Assembly: GCA_022562375.1 (NCBI GenBank)
Contig: JADFPK010000045.1
Coordinates: forward strand, 1 to 10,619
DNA length: 10,619 bases
Source of the DNA: Pseudomonadota bacterium
GTDB lineage: Bacteria; Pseudomonadota; Alphaproteobacteria; SMXQ01
Direction: 5' to 3'
The translations under genes and the position numbers were made by a program. This document shows positions 1 through 6,820 of this stretch, piece after piece (the first letter of the stretch is position 1; every line of letters starts with the position of its first letter). The notes under the pieces were generated by a model. That model was not told the DNA's origin, made no database searches, and was given only the letters and a program-made list of their open reading frames with translations.

Positions 1-391
1 GCAGCGCATAGCGCGGATGGAACCACGGCTCGGGCTGCAACTGCGTGGTCAGCGCGAAGACGGTGATGATGGTGCCGCCGAACAGCATGCAGCCGGTGCC
101 GACGCCGTAGCTCCACCAGCCCTTAAGCCGGCGTTCCTGGCGTGCCATGACCTCGTATCCGGCGAACAGGATCATCACCAGCGCGGCGGCGGCGGTGAAG
201 GGCAGAGACACGGTCTCGAACAGCACCTTGAGCACCAGGCCGAGGAGCAGGAGCTGCACCACCATGCGGCACGCCGCGATCAGCAGCGGGCGCTCCAGCG
301 ACAGGCGCAAACGGATCGACAGCGCCGCGTTGACGCCGATCAGCAGGGCGGCGATGACGAGGTCCCCGTAGCTCAGCGTAATGTAATTCAC
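1..391 (-). CDS. fetB: FetB-like ABC exporter permease (partial, C-terminus off window)
   Basis: Integral membrane permease of the UPF0014/FetB family, partner of the ATPase encoded just upstream. In E. coli FetAB exports iron and gives resistance to oxidative stress; iron export here is inferred from the family. About 130 N-terminal residues are visible, starting MNYITLSYGDL (GTG start at 391-389). They contain several hydrophobic helices, a conserved-looking Arg/Leu stretch SIRLRLSLERPLL, and a cytoplasmic loop of the type ERRLKGWW followed by another helix. The rest lies beyond position 1. The GTG start overlaps the TGA stop of fetA (sequence GTGA), so the two are almost certainly translated together. 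Family assignment is fairly firm from the N-terminal pattern and the ATPase partner. The substrate metal cannot be read from the sequence. Confidence 0.8.
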   Translation of the reverse strand, partial: MNYITLSYGDLVIAALLIGVNAALSIRLRLSLERPLLIAACRMVVQLLLLGLVLKVLFETVSLPFTAAAALVMILFAGYEVMARQERRLKGWWSYGVGTGCMLFGGTIITVFALTTQLQPEPWFHPRYAL

Positions 392-987
392 AAGTCCCCC
401 TGGCGCACCTTGCCGGCGTCGATGAAAAGCGCGCGTCGGGCCAGGCGCTTGCCCTGTTCGATGTCGTGGGTGACGAATAACATGGCGGCGCCGTCACCGA
501 GGCGGGCGCTAAGCACGCCCTCGACCGCCCGGGTGGTGTCGGCGTCGAGGCCCGAGGTCGGCTCGTCGAGCAACATCACCCTCGGCGCCCGCTCCAGCAC
601 CCGGGCCAACGCCAGGCGCTGCTTCTCGCCGGTGGAAAGCCGCGCCAGGGCCCAGCCCATGGCGTCTTCCGGCAGCTTCAGCGGCGGCAGGAGCCGGCGG
701 CTGTTATCGGGGTCGGCGAAGTGATCGCCGACGCGGTCTCCCCACCATCCCGGCTCCGCCGCCATATAGGTCACCAGACGCCGCCAATCGGGCGCCGGCA
801 TGTCGTCGCGCCGGGCATCCCCGAGGGCGCAGGCGCCGTCGTTGGGGTCGAGATCGGCGATGGCGCGCAGCAACAGGGTCTTGCCGGCGCCCGATGGGCC
901 GAACATGGCGACGGCCTCGCCGGGGGCAAGGTCGAAGTCGAAGGGCTCGAGACCGGGACGGGAAAGGCCACGGATGCGCAACATCAC
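388..987 (-). CDS. fetA: FetA-like ABC transporter ATPase
   Basis: Cytoplasmic nucleotide-binding subunit that would power the FetB permease. The 199 residues are a minimal ABC ATPase domain. Walker A is GPSGAGKT (residues 30-37), the signature motif is LSTGE (117-121), Walker B is VMLLDEP (137-143), the D-loop is SGLD (145-148) and the switch His is H174 in FVTHD. Two departures from the textbook motifs: the signature has Thr for the first Gly (LSTGE rather than LSGGE), and the Q-loop region reads YMAAEPGWW with Glu78 where Gln is usual. I believe the second is common in the alphaproteobacterial branch but cannot check. The first codon is GTG at 987 and the very next is ATG at 984; either may be used. 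The short size and coupling to fetB fit an exporter rather than a binding-protein-dependent importer. No solute-binding protein is nearby. Confidence 0.82.
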   Translation of the reverse strand: MMLRIRGLSRPGLEPFDFDLAPGEAVAMFGPSGAGKTLLLRAIADLDPNDGACALGDARRDDMPAPDWRRLVTYMAAEPGWWGDRVGDHFADPDNSRRLLPPLKLPEDAMGWALARLSTGEKQRLALARVLERAPRVMLLDEPTSGLDADTTRAVEGVLSARLGDGAAMLFVTHDIEQGKRLARRALFIDAGKVRQGDL

Positions 988-1198
988 CTACAATTATCGC
1001 GAAAGGCCGGCGACGCCCAGACTTATCGTCGTCAATCGCCGGCGCAATGCGCCGCCGCCGGCGCCGAGTCGATCGGTTGCCCTTCCCCCCGATCTCTAGG
1101 GGTCATTATCAAGGACCTTTGGTATAAGCTAGAGCGGATTGCTCACCGGTCCGTGTCCCGCGGCGCCGGGGTCCGGCATTTTCAGACGATAAGTTTCG

Positions 1199-2440
1199 AT
1201 GCGGAACTACCTGACATTCGTCCTCGAGAACCGCAGGTTCCTCGCTTACGGCCTGCTGTTCACCATGACCTCGAGCGTCGGCCACACCTACTTCATCGGC
1301 CTGTTCGGCGCCGAGATCCGCGCCGAGTTCGGCCTGTCCCACGGGTCGTTCGGATCGATCTATTCGCTGGCGACGCTTGGCAGTGGGATCGCGGTCATAT
1401 GGCTCGGCCGCAAGATCGACGATGTGGATCTACGCCACTACACGGCGATGGTCTGCGCCGGGCTGGTGGCGGCGTGTTTCTTCCTGGCGCTGGCGCCGGG
1501 GGTGGCGTTCCTGGGCCTGGCGCTGTTTGCGCTCCGCCTCGCCGGACCGGGGCTGACGGTTAATGCCGCGACCACCAGCATGGCGCGCTATTTCGGCGGC
1601 CAGCGCGGCAAGGCCGCGGGCATCGCCTCGCTCGGCCAGACCATGGGCGAGGCCGCGCTGCCGCTGATCGCCGTGGCGCTGATCGCCGCCATCGGCTGGC
1701 GCTTGACCTGGGGGGTATTGGGCACGGCGGTGGCGCTCCTCATCGTGCCGGCGGTGCTGTGGATGCTCAAGGGCCATGGCGAGCGCCACCGGCGTCTGCT
1801 CGAGGATCCGCCGGCGGAGACGGCGCGGCGCGGGCCTTCCGGGCGCCAATACACCCGCCGGCAGGTGCTTCGCGATCCCCGCTTCTACCTGATCCTGCCG
1901 GCGACCCTGGCCCATGTCGTCATCCTCTCGGGCCTCTTCTTCCACCAGGTGCACCTCGCCGATACCAAGGGGTGGTCGCTCGCCTGGCTCGCCAGTTGTT
2001 TCGTCGGCTATGCCGTCGCCAAGGTGGCGGCGACGCTGGTCTCGGGGCAGCTGGTCGATCGCCTCGGGGCGCAACGGCTGCTGCCCTATTACATGGCGCC
2101 GACAGGCTTGGCGCTTCTGGCGCTGGTGTTCTTCGACCATCCGGGCATCGCGCTTTTCTATATGATGGCCATGGGGCTCGGCACCGGCGCGTGGATCACC
2201 ATCAGCGGCGCCTTGTGGGCGGAGATCTACGGCATCGCCCATCTCGGCGAGGTCAGGGCGTTGGTGCAAGCGCTGATGCTGATCTCGGTGGCACTGGCGC
2301 CGCCGGCCATGGGGTGGCTCATCGATCGCGGCATCGGCATGGAGGCGATCGCGGTGATCTGCCTGGGCTTCGGCGCCGGTTGCACGGCGCTGCTCTTCGT
2401 CCCGGCGATTCGCGCCGGCGCGTCCCCGGCCGAGAACTAG
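1199..2440 (+). CDS. MFS transporter
   Basis: Inner-membrane secondary transporter of the major facilitator superfamily, 413 aa, the usual length for a 12-helix member. Hydrophobic helices fill residues 14-36 and 47-68, then continue in two sets of six. They are separated by a polar, charged central loop at about 192-228 (many Arg/Glu/His). The loop after helix 2 reads GRKIDDVDLR, a degenerate form of the MFS G-x-x-x-D-R-x-G-R-R motif. The equivalent in the second half, GQLVDRLGAQR, is better kept. The ATG at 1199 has no good Shine-Dalgarno sequence. The gene is divergent from fetAB across about 210 bp and convergent with the cupredoxin gene, so it appears to be a single-gene unit. The substrate is not recognisable; the overall look is of the monocarboxylate/OFA-like groups, but this is weak. 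Confidence 0.85.
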   Translation: MRNYLTFVLENRRFLAYGLLFTMTSSVGHTYFIGLFGAEIRAEFGLSHGSFGSIYSLATLGSGIAVIWLGRKIDDVDLRHYTAMVCAGLVAACFFLALAPGVAFLGLALFALRLAGPGLTVNAATTSMARYFGGQRGKAAGIASLGQTMGEAALPLIAVALIAAIGWRLTWGVLGTAVALLIVPAVLWMLKGHGERHRRLLEDPPAETARRGPSGRQYTRRQVLRDPRFYLILPATLAHVVILSGLFFHQVHLADTKGWSLAWLASCFVGYAVAKVAATLVSGQLVDRLGAQRLLPYYMAPTGLALLALVFFDHPGIALFYMMAMGLGTGAWITISGALWAEIYGIAHLGEVRALVQALMLISVALAPPAMGWLIDRGIGMEAIAVICLGFGAGCTALLFVPAIRAGASPAEN

Positions 2441-2465
2441 GCGGATCAGGCGCCCCGCCCGCGCG

Positions 2466-2479
2466 CCCGTCGCCACGGG
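2466..2479 (+). terminator. weak hairpin after the MFS gene
   Basis: A 5-bp perfect stem (CCCGT 2466-2470, ACGGG 2475-2479) with a CGCC loop, followed by TCTCTC rather than a T-run. It lies in the 48 bp between the MFS stop and the convergent cupredoxin stop. It may end the MFS transcript, but the lack of a U-tract leaves this doubtful. Confidence 0.25.
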
Positions 2480-2488
2480 TCTCTCAGG

Positions 2489-3013
2489 TTAGCGCCCCAT
2501 CTTCATGCCGGGCATATCCATCTTCATGCCCTCCATGGCGGGCGATCCGGCGTCGGCGGAAACCATCATCATGCCCATCATGCCGAACCGCATGTGGTAG
2601 GGGAACATGCACATGTACATCCACATTCCCGGCTTGTCGGCCCGCACCAGCAACTCGAATTTGTCGCCCGGCATCACCACGGGGTTCTCGTAGGGCGCCT
2701 CGTGCTCGGTGAGGTTCCAATCCGCCGGTTGCTGGCGGTAGTTCACCGCCTGCATGCCGGCGCCGCTCATCAGCATGAACTCGTGGGGCATCCGGCCCTT
2801 GTTGCTGACGATAAAGCGAACCACTTCGCCGGTCTTGATCCGCGGCATGGCGGGTGAGTATCCCCATTCCCGCATCGTTAGCTCGATCCTGCGGGCGCCC
2901 TTGTAGGACGCGGCGCCGACCAACGCGTGACCGCCCGCCGGTCCGCTGGCGAGGATGGTGAGCCCCGGCGCGCCGGCGCCGTGTCCCGCCACGCTCGGGG
3001 CCATGGGCACCAT
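2489..3013 (-). CDS. Met-rich type-1 copper cupredoxin, no signal peptide
   Basis: Single-domain cupredoxin, 174 aa from the ATG at 3013. The fold spans about residues 41-152. The four classical type-1 copper ligands are visible: His77 in MPHEFM, Cys135, His140 and Met145, giving Cys-x4-His-x4-Met. Met and aromatic residues crowd the site (MYMCMFPYHM). The C-terminus (160-172) is Met-rich, MEGMKMDMPGMKM, resembling Cu(I)-binding tails of copper-resistance proteins. Cupredoxins work outside the cytoplasm, yet residues 1-40 are a Gly/Ala/Pro-rich stretch with no signal peptide. The reading frame is the same as that of the upstream propeller gene: only two TGA codons and ten sense codons separate the propeller from this ATG, so residues 1-40 look like a linker. 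Likely role: copper binding or electron transfer in the periplasm, if exported as part of a fusion. If expressed alone from 3013 it would stay cytoplasmic. Confidence 0.75.
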   Translation of the reverse strand: MVPMAPSVAGHGAGAPGLTILASGPAGGHALVGAASYKGARRIELTMREWGYSPAMPRIKTGEVVRFIVSNKGRMPHEFMLMSGAGMQAVNYRQQPADWNLTEHEAPYENPVVMPGDKFELLVRADKPGMWMYMCMFPYHMRFGMMGMMMVSADAGSPAMEGMKMDMPGMKMGR

Positions 3014-3043
3014 CGCCCCGGCCGATCGGGCAACCGGTTCTTT

Positions 3044-3073
3044 TCAGTGAAGGGCTGATCAGTGAAGGGCTGA
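3044..3073. repeat. perfect 15-bp tandem duplication carrying two in-frame stops
   Basis: TCAGTGAAGGGCTGA occurs twice head to tail (3044-3058 and 3059-3073). On the minus strand each copy reads as codons ending Ser-Ala-Leu-His followed by or preceded by TGA, because 15 is a multiple of three. The TGA at 3061-3059 ends the propeller, and a second in-frame TGA sits at 3046-3044. A recent replication-slippage duplication at the propeller-cupredoxin junction explains it. Confidence 0.9.
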
Positions 3074-4162
3074 AAATCGGCGCCTCTTGCCGCCATCGGC
3101 CTTCGCCGACCGCCCGGCCTTCGCAGCCGGAGTGACCGCTTCGGCGGAGTGGGCAAAGTCGGCTTCGGCCGACCGAAGGTCGGGGGCGCCGAACGTAGCG
3201 ACGTTCCCAGCGATGGTGACGATGCCGTGGGGATGGGCGCCCGCCGGCAAGCGGCGGACCTCGCGTCGGGCGGCTACGTCGATGACGGAAACGTCGTTCG
3301 AGCCGCTGTTGGCGACGTAGGCCCAGCGGCCGTCGCGCGAGAAGGCGACATGATGGGGGGCTTCGCCGACGGCGATGCGCCGAAGCTCGCGCCGCCCGGC
3401 GGTGTCGATGACGCTGATGTCCTCGGACCCGTGATTGGTGATCCACGCCTCGGCGCCATCGGGCGTCAGTACCACGTGATGGGGCTGGCGGCCGCCGATC
3501 TTGACGGTCAGGAGCCGTGGCGGGTCGCCCTGGACGAGGAAGACGTCCGGGCTTCCCCAGTTGGTCACCCAGAGGGCGCCGCCTTGGCGGCTAATGGCGA
3601 GGTCGTGGGGCAGGGCCGGGGTGTCCAGGCGATGGACCGGCGCGCCGCTCACCAGGTCCACCAGCCAAAGCGTGCTTCCCCCCTGGACCGTTATCCACGC
3701 CCGGCCGGTTGCCGTCAGGGCCAGATTGTGGGGCGCCGGCTCGAGCGCGAAGGCGCCGGCGAGTTCCAGCTTGGCGAGATCGAGGCGGTAAAGCCTGCGG
3801 CCGGTTTCGGCGCCGATGAAGGCCCAGCGGTCATCGGCACTAACGGCGACGCCGTGCGGCCGGCCCGGAACCGCGAAACGCTTCAACAGCTTTGGCAGCC
3901 GGGGGTCGATGACGCTCACCTGGCCGGCGGACGGATGGGTGACGATGACCCGCCCGCCGCCGGCCGTCACCGCCAGATTGTGGGGGTCCCCTCCGACGGT
4001 GAGCGTCCGCGCCGCACCGGTTTCGCCGTCGATGATCGAAAGCGTGCCGGCGTATTCGTTGGCGACGACGATCAACTCGGCCCGCGCGCCCGCCGCCGGG
4101 AGCAGCGCCAGCAGACCGGCGCAGAGGAGAATCCCCGATCGAAATTTGGCCAACGGACTCAT
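3059..4162 (-). CDS. secreted seven-bladed YVTN-type beta-propeller protein
   Basis: Exported beta-propeller of the YVTN/YncE type, 367 aa. Residues 1-28 are a clear Sec signal peptide: basic MSPLAKFRSG, then a Leu/Ala core, then ARA before Glu29. Seven Pro-His motifs (PHNLAV, PHGVAV, PHNLAL, PHDLAI, PHHVVL, PHHVAF, PHGIVT) occur at residues 60, 102, 144, 185, 227, 269 and 311. The spacing is 41-42 residues, one per blade, and is accompanied by repeats such as VSVID and YVAN. This gives seven blades and a closed ring. Residues 325-367 are an Ala/Lys/Arg-rich tail, not a blade. Such proteins are periplasmic scaffolds or partners, and no catalytic residues can be assigned. The reading frame continues past the TGA into the cupredoxin, so the tail may be the remains of a linker. 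The gene is divergent from the amidohydrolase. Confidence 0.85.
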   Translation of the reverse strand: MSPLAKFRSGILLCAGLLALLPAAGARAELIVVANEYAGTLSIIDGETGAARTLTVGGDPHNLAVTAGGGRVIVTHPSAGQVSVIDPRLPKLLKRFAVPGRPHGVAVSADDRWAFIGAETGRRLYRLDLAKLELAGAFALEPAPHNLALTATGRAWITVQGGSTLWLVDLVSGAPVHRLDTPALPHDLAISRQGGALWVTNWGSPDVFLVQGDPPRLLTVKIGGRQPHHVVLTPDGAEAWITNHGSEDISVIDTAGRRELRRIAVGEAPHHVAFSRDGRWAYVANSGSNDVSVIDVAARREVRRLPAGAHPHGIVTIAGNVATFGAPDLRSAEADFAHSAEAVTPAAKAGRSAKADGGKRRRFSALH

Positions 4163-4353
4163 CGCCCGACGATTGGATCAGATATCGGGGGGCGGCACAA
4201 CCGGGCCGCTCGCCGGCGAACAGAAATCGACCGTCGCCGCGATCCTGGCGAGGCTCGCGCCAAGTTGGCCGGAAATCCGCTTCATTGCCGGAAGGGGCGG
4301 GGTGCGCCGGCACGGTTTCGCGGCTCGGCCTAAATCGGCTAGTATCGTCGCCA

Positions 4354-5223
4354 ATGATGGGTGGAGCCGGGGCATATCGGGCGATGGGTGGCATCGCCGC
4401 GGCGCTCGCCGCGATGGCGTTGTCGGCGCCAGCGGTGGCGGCCGAGAAGACGCTGCCGGTCTTCGATACCCATGTCCATTACAGCCGGGAGGCCTGGGAA
4501 TCATATGGCCCCCGCGTCATCCTCGACAAGTTGACGGCGGCGGGTGTCGCCAGGGCGCTGGTCTCCAGCACGCCCGACGACGGCACGCTCAAGCTCTACC
4601 GCGCCGATCGAGAGCGCATCGTGCCGATCCTCAGGCCCTACCGCGGCAGGGTGGATATAGGGTGGTTCCGCGACCGGGGGGTCATCGACTATGTCGCCGG
4701 GCGGCTCGGGCGGGGCGTCTATCGGGGTATCGGCGAATTTCACCTGCTCGATGAAAGCGAGGCCCGAACGCCCGAGATCAGGCGATTGGCCGAAATGGCG
4801 GTGGCGCGGGATATCGTCCTCCACGTCCATTCCGGGGCCCCGCCGGTGCGCGCCCTGTTCGCGATCGAGCCGAAGCTCAAGGTGTTGTGGGCCCATGCCG
4901 GCATGGCGGCGCCGCCCGGGACGATCCGCCGACTCCTGGAGCGCTATCCCCTGCTTTGGACCGAAGTTTCGTTCCGCGCCGACGACATCGCGCCCGGCGG
5001 GCGCCTCGATCCGGCCTGGCGCAAACTGTTCCTCGACCATCCCGGCCGTTTCATGGTCGGCACCGACACCTATGTCAACGGCCGCTGGGAGATCTATCGC
5101 CGGTTGGTGGAGGAACACCGCCGGTGGCTCGCCCTGCTACCGCGCAAGGTCGCCAAGGCGATCGCCCATGGCAATGCCGTGAAGCTGTTCGGCGCCGGCA
5201 AGGGGACGGGCCTCGGGGATTGA
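4354..5223 (+). CDS. exported amidohydrolase family protein
   Basis: TIM-barrel metal-dependent hydrolase of the amidohydrolase-2 type (PF04909 family look). I place the start at ATG 4354 (289 aa) because it gives a signal peptide MMGGAGAYR followed by an Ala-rich core ending AVAA. In-frame ATGs also exist at 4285, 4357 and 4381, and none has a strong ribosome site. Motifs, numbered from 4354: HVH metal pair at 40 and 42 in DTHVHYS; Glu128 in GEFHL; LHVH at 156-159; WAHAG with His181; and GTDTY with Asp238, the usual final metal-site Asp of the family. The C-terminal HGNAVKLFG (about 272-280) is typical of the family. Export is inferred from the N-terminus. The substrate is unknown. The gene faces away from the secreted propeller gene across about 190 bp, so the two may serve the same envelope process. 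Confidence 0.82.
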   Translation: MMGGAGAYRAMGGIAAALAAMALSAPAVAAEKTLPVFDTHVHYSREAWESYGPRVILDKLTAAGVARALVSSTPDDGTLKLYRADRERIVPILRPYRGRVDIGWFRDRGVIDYVAGRLGRGVYRGIGEFHLLDESEARTPEIRRLAEMAVARDIVLHVHSGAPPVRALFAIEPKLKVLWAHAGMAAPPGTIRRLLERYPLLWTEVSFRADDIAPGGRLDPAWRKLFLDHPGRFMVGTDTYVNGRWEIYRRLVEEHRRWLALLPRKVAKAIAHGNAVKLFGAGKGTGLGD

Positions 5224-5300
5224 CGCGGGCCCGCCTGCGCGGCCGGAGCCGCTTCGGCGTGGCGAAGGCCCGCCGGCGCGGCGCGAAAGGCGCGGACGAC

Positions 5301-5321
5301 GATGGCGCATTCGGCGCCGTC
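5301..5321. terminator. candidate hairpin between convergent amidohydrolase and phnA genes
   Basis: An 8-bp stem (GATGGCGC 5301-5308 and GCGCCGTC 5314-5321, one G-T pair) with an ATTCG loop. It sits in the 125-bp gap between two convergent stop codons. Neither strand has a T-run after it, so it would be a weak bidirectional terminator at best. Confidence 0.3.
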
Positions 5322-5348
5322 AAGGTTCTCTCGGCCCAGTGCGCGGTG

Positions 5349-6626
5349 CTACGTCGCGGCGGCTTCGCCGATCTCGGCGCCGTTGATGGCGTAGTCGAAA
5401 ATCTCATAGTTGTTGACCACGCCATTGGCGGCGCGGGCGCGGTAGGTTTCGTTCAGGGGCGCCGATATGATGAACGGCACCCGGCGCTCGGAGACGCCGC
5501 CATGGGTGCGCAGCCGGTGCCCTTCGAGGCCCGAGAGATCGTGGTTCGCCGCCGACGCGCCGATGCAGGTCCCGGCGTCGCTGATCACCACCACGTCGCC
5601 CTCGCGGTCGGGCGGGAGGTCGAATTCCGCCGCCGCCGCTTCCTTGTCATGGACCGATTCGACGCCGGCGATGGCGGCGGTGAATTCGATCACGCTTTGG
5701 GGCGTCACGGCGGCGCTACAGTAGACCCGGACGAAGCCGCCCAGCGCCCCGTGGTGGCCGACGAAAGCGTCGGTGATCGGGCAGATGACCGTGGTCGAGG
5801 AGACGCCGAACTCCTCATCCAGCAGATCCTGAAGCCAGATCACGTTGGGCGTGCCGTCGGCCTTGGATTTGTCGTTCATGCCGTGGTCCGCCGTCAGGGC
5901 GACGACGGCGCCGAGCGCGGCCAAGCGGCCGAACCTCTCATCCAGGTCCTTATAGAAGGCGTCCGCCTCGCCCTCGCCCGGCGCGTATTTGTGCTGGATG
6001 AAATCGGTAAGGGAGAGATACATGATGTCGGGCTTGCGCGCCTGTTCCATGAACCTGACGCCGGCGTCGAGCACGAACAGGGATAGATCGGCCGAGTACA
6101 TGTCGGGCAAGGGCCGGCCGACGAAATCGAGCACGTCCTCGATGCCGTTCTCCTCCAGGGTGCACCGGTCGGCGTACTGGGACGAGAAGCAGATGCCGCC
6201 GCCGGCGATGTCCATTCCCTTTCCCAACTGCCGGCGCAGCTTGTCCTTGGCGGTGATGGCGATGACCTTTGCCCCGGCGACGGAAAATTTTTCGAAGATG
6301 GTGCTCGAGCGCATAAGCTCAGGGCCGGTCATCACCACTTCCCGGCCGGTGTCGGGATCGAGGTAGTAATTGCCCGAGATGCCGTGGGCCGAGGGCGGGC
6401 TGACGGTGGCGATCGATATGTTGTTCGGGCAGGTGAAGGTGGGAACCACCGCGTTGGCGACGGCGCCGAACCCCTCCTCGATGAAGCGTTCGACGTTGGG
6501 GACGATGCCGTCATCGATGGCCCGGTCGAAATAGGCCGGATCGCCGCCGTCGATGCAGACGACGACGACGGGCCGAGACGGCCAGCGGTAACCGACCCCG
6601 TTGAGTTCGACGCTTTTTGCGCTCAA
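5349..6626 (-). CDS. phnA: phosphonoacetate hydrolase
   Basis: Cleaves the C-P bond of phosphonoacetate to acetate and phosphate; an alkaline-phosphatase-superfamily enzyme with two zinc ions. All residues expected at the site are in place across the 425 aa: Asp26 in CIDGGDP, the Thr nucleophile Thr65 in TFTCPNN, Asp208 and His212 in TDFIQHK, Asp247 and His248 in TADHGM, and His375 in RTHGG. The segment HGISGNYYLDPDTG (81-94) is highly characteristic of PhnA. The start is TTG at 6626, with a strong Shine-Dalgarno GGGGGAGG six bases upstream (6640-6633). No upstream in-frame start competes well. PhnA usually sits with phnW, phnY or phnX genes of 2-aminoethylphosphonate breakdown and a LysR regulator. 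None is in this window; the divergent neighbour is a hydroxyacid dehydrogenase. Enzyme identity is firm; the in vivo substrate is inferred. Confidence 0.93.
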   Translation of the reverse strand: MSAKSVELNGVGYRWPSRPVVVVCIDGGDPAYFDRAIDDGIVPNVERFIEEGFGAVANAVVPTFTCPNNISIATVSPPSAHGISGNYYLDPDTGREVVMTGPELMRSSTIFEKFSVAGAKVIAITAKDKLRRQLGKGMDIAGGGICFSSQYADRCTLEENGIEDVLDFVGRPLPDMYSADLSLFVLDAGVRFMEQARKPDIMYLSLTDFIQHKYAPGEGEADAFYKDLDERFGRLAALGAVVALTADHGMNDKSKADGTPNVIWLQDLLDEEFGVSSTTVICPITDAFVGHHGALGGFVRVYCSAAVTPQSVIEFTAAIAGVESVHDKEAAAAEFDLPPDREGDVVVISDAGTCIGASAANHDLSGLEGHRLRTHGGVSERRVPFIISAPLNETYRARAANGVVNNYEIFDYAINGAEIGEAAAT

Positions 6627-6667
6627 GATCGGCCTCCCCCCGATATCGATAACCGTTCGATGACCTT

Positions 6668-6711
6668 CGCGCGGCGCTCTCCCCGGTGGCGCGCGGCGCT
6701 CTCCCCGGTGG
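6668..6711. repeat. perfect 22-bp tandem repeat in the phnA leader
   Basis: Two identical 22-bp units lie head to tail (6668-6689 and 6690-6711), each containing GGCGCTCTCCCCGGTGG. They lie 42-85 bp upstream of the phnA TTG and about 110 bp upstream of the dehydrogenase start. They would be inside the phnA 5' untranslated region if the promoter at 6735-6762 is used. Confidence 0.9.
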
Positions 6712-6734
6712 CCGGCGTGTCAGGCTTGAAGCAA

Positions 6735-6763
6735 ATTATCACCCGGCCTACTGTAAGTAAAAT
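6735..6763. promoter_or_regulatory. overlapping divergent promoters of phnA and the dehydrogenase
   Basis: Plus strand: TTATCA (6736-6741), 16 bp, TAAAAT (6758-6763), reading toward the dehydrogenase about 58 bp away. Minus strand: TTTTAC (6762-6757), 16 bp, GATAAT (6740-6735), reading toward phnA. The -35 of each falls on the -10 of the other, so the two could not be occupied together. This is the only AT-rich patch between the two genes. The matches are by eye to sigma-70 consensus and alphaproteobacterial promoters are often poor matches, so confidence is modest. Confidence 0.35.
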
Positions 6764-6820
6764 CGCAAAAATGCCGCGCCCCGTCGATCGGACCATCGCC
6801 GGCGAAGAGGAAGGAAGAAG

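Noticed and set aside
1430..2476. 348-codon minus-strand open frame across the MFS gene
   Set aside because: Arg/His/Gln-rich antisense shadow of a GC-rich membrane protein gene; no domain.
2489..4162. Nitrous oxide reductase (propeller plus cupredoxin)
   Set aside because: The cupredoxin has one Cys and a type-1 ligand set, not the two-Cys CuA site, and the propeller is the PH-motif YVTN type.
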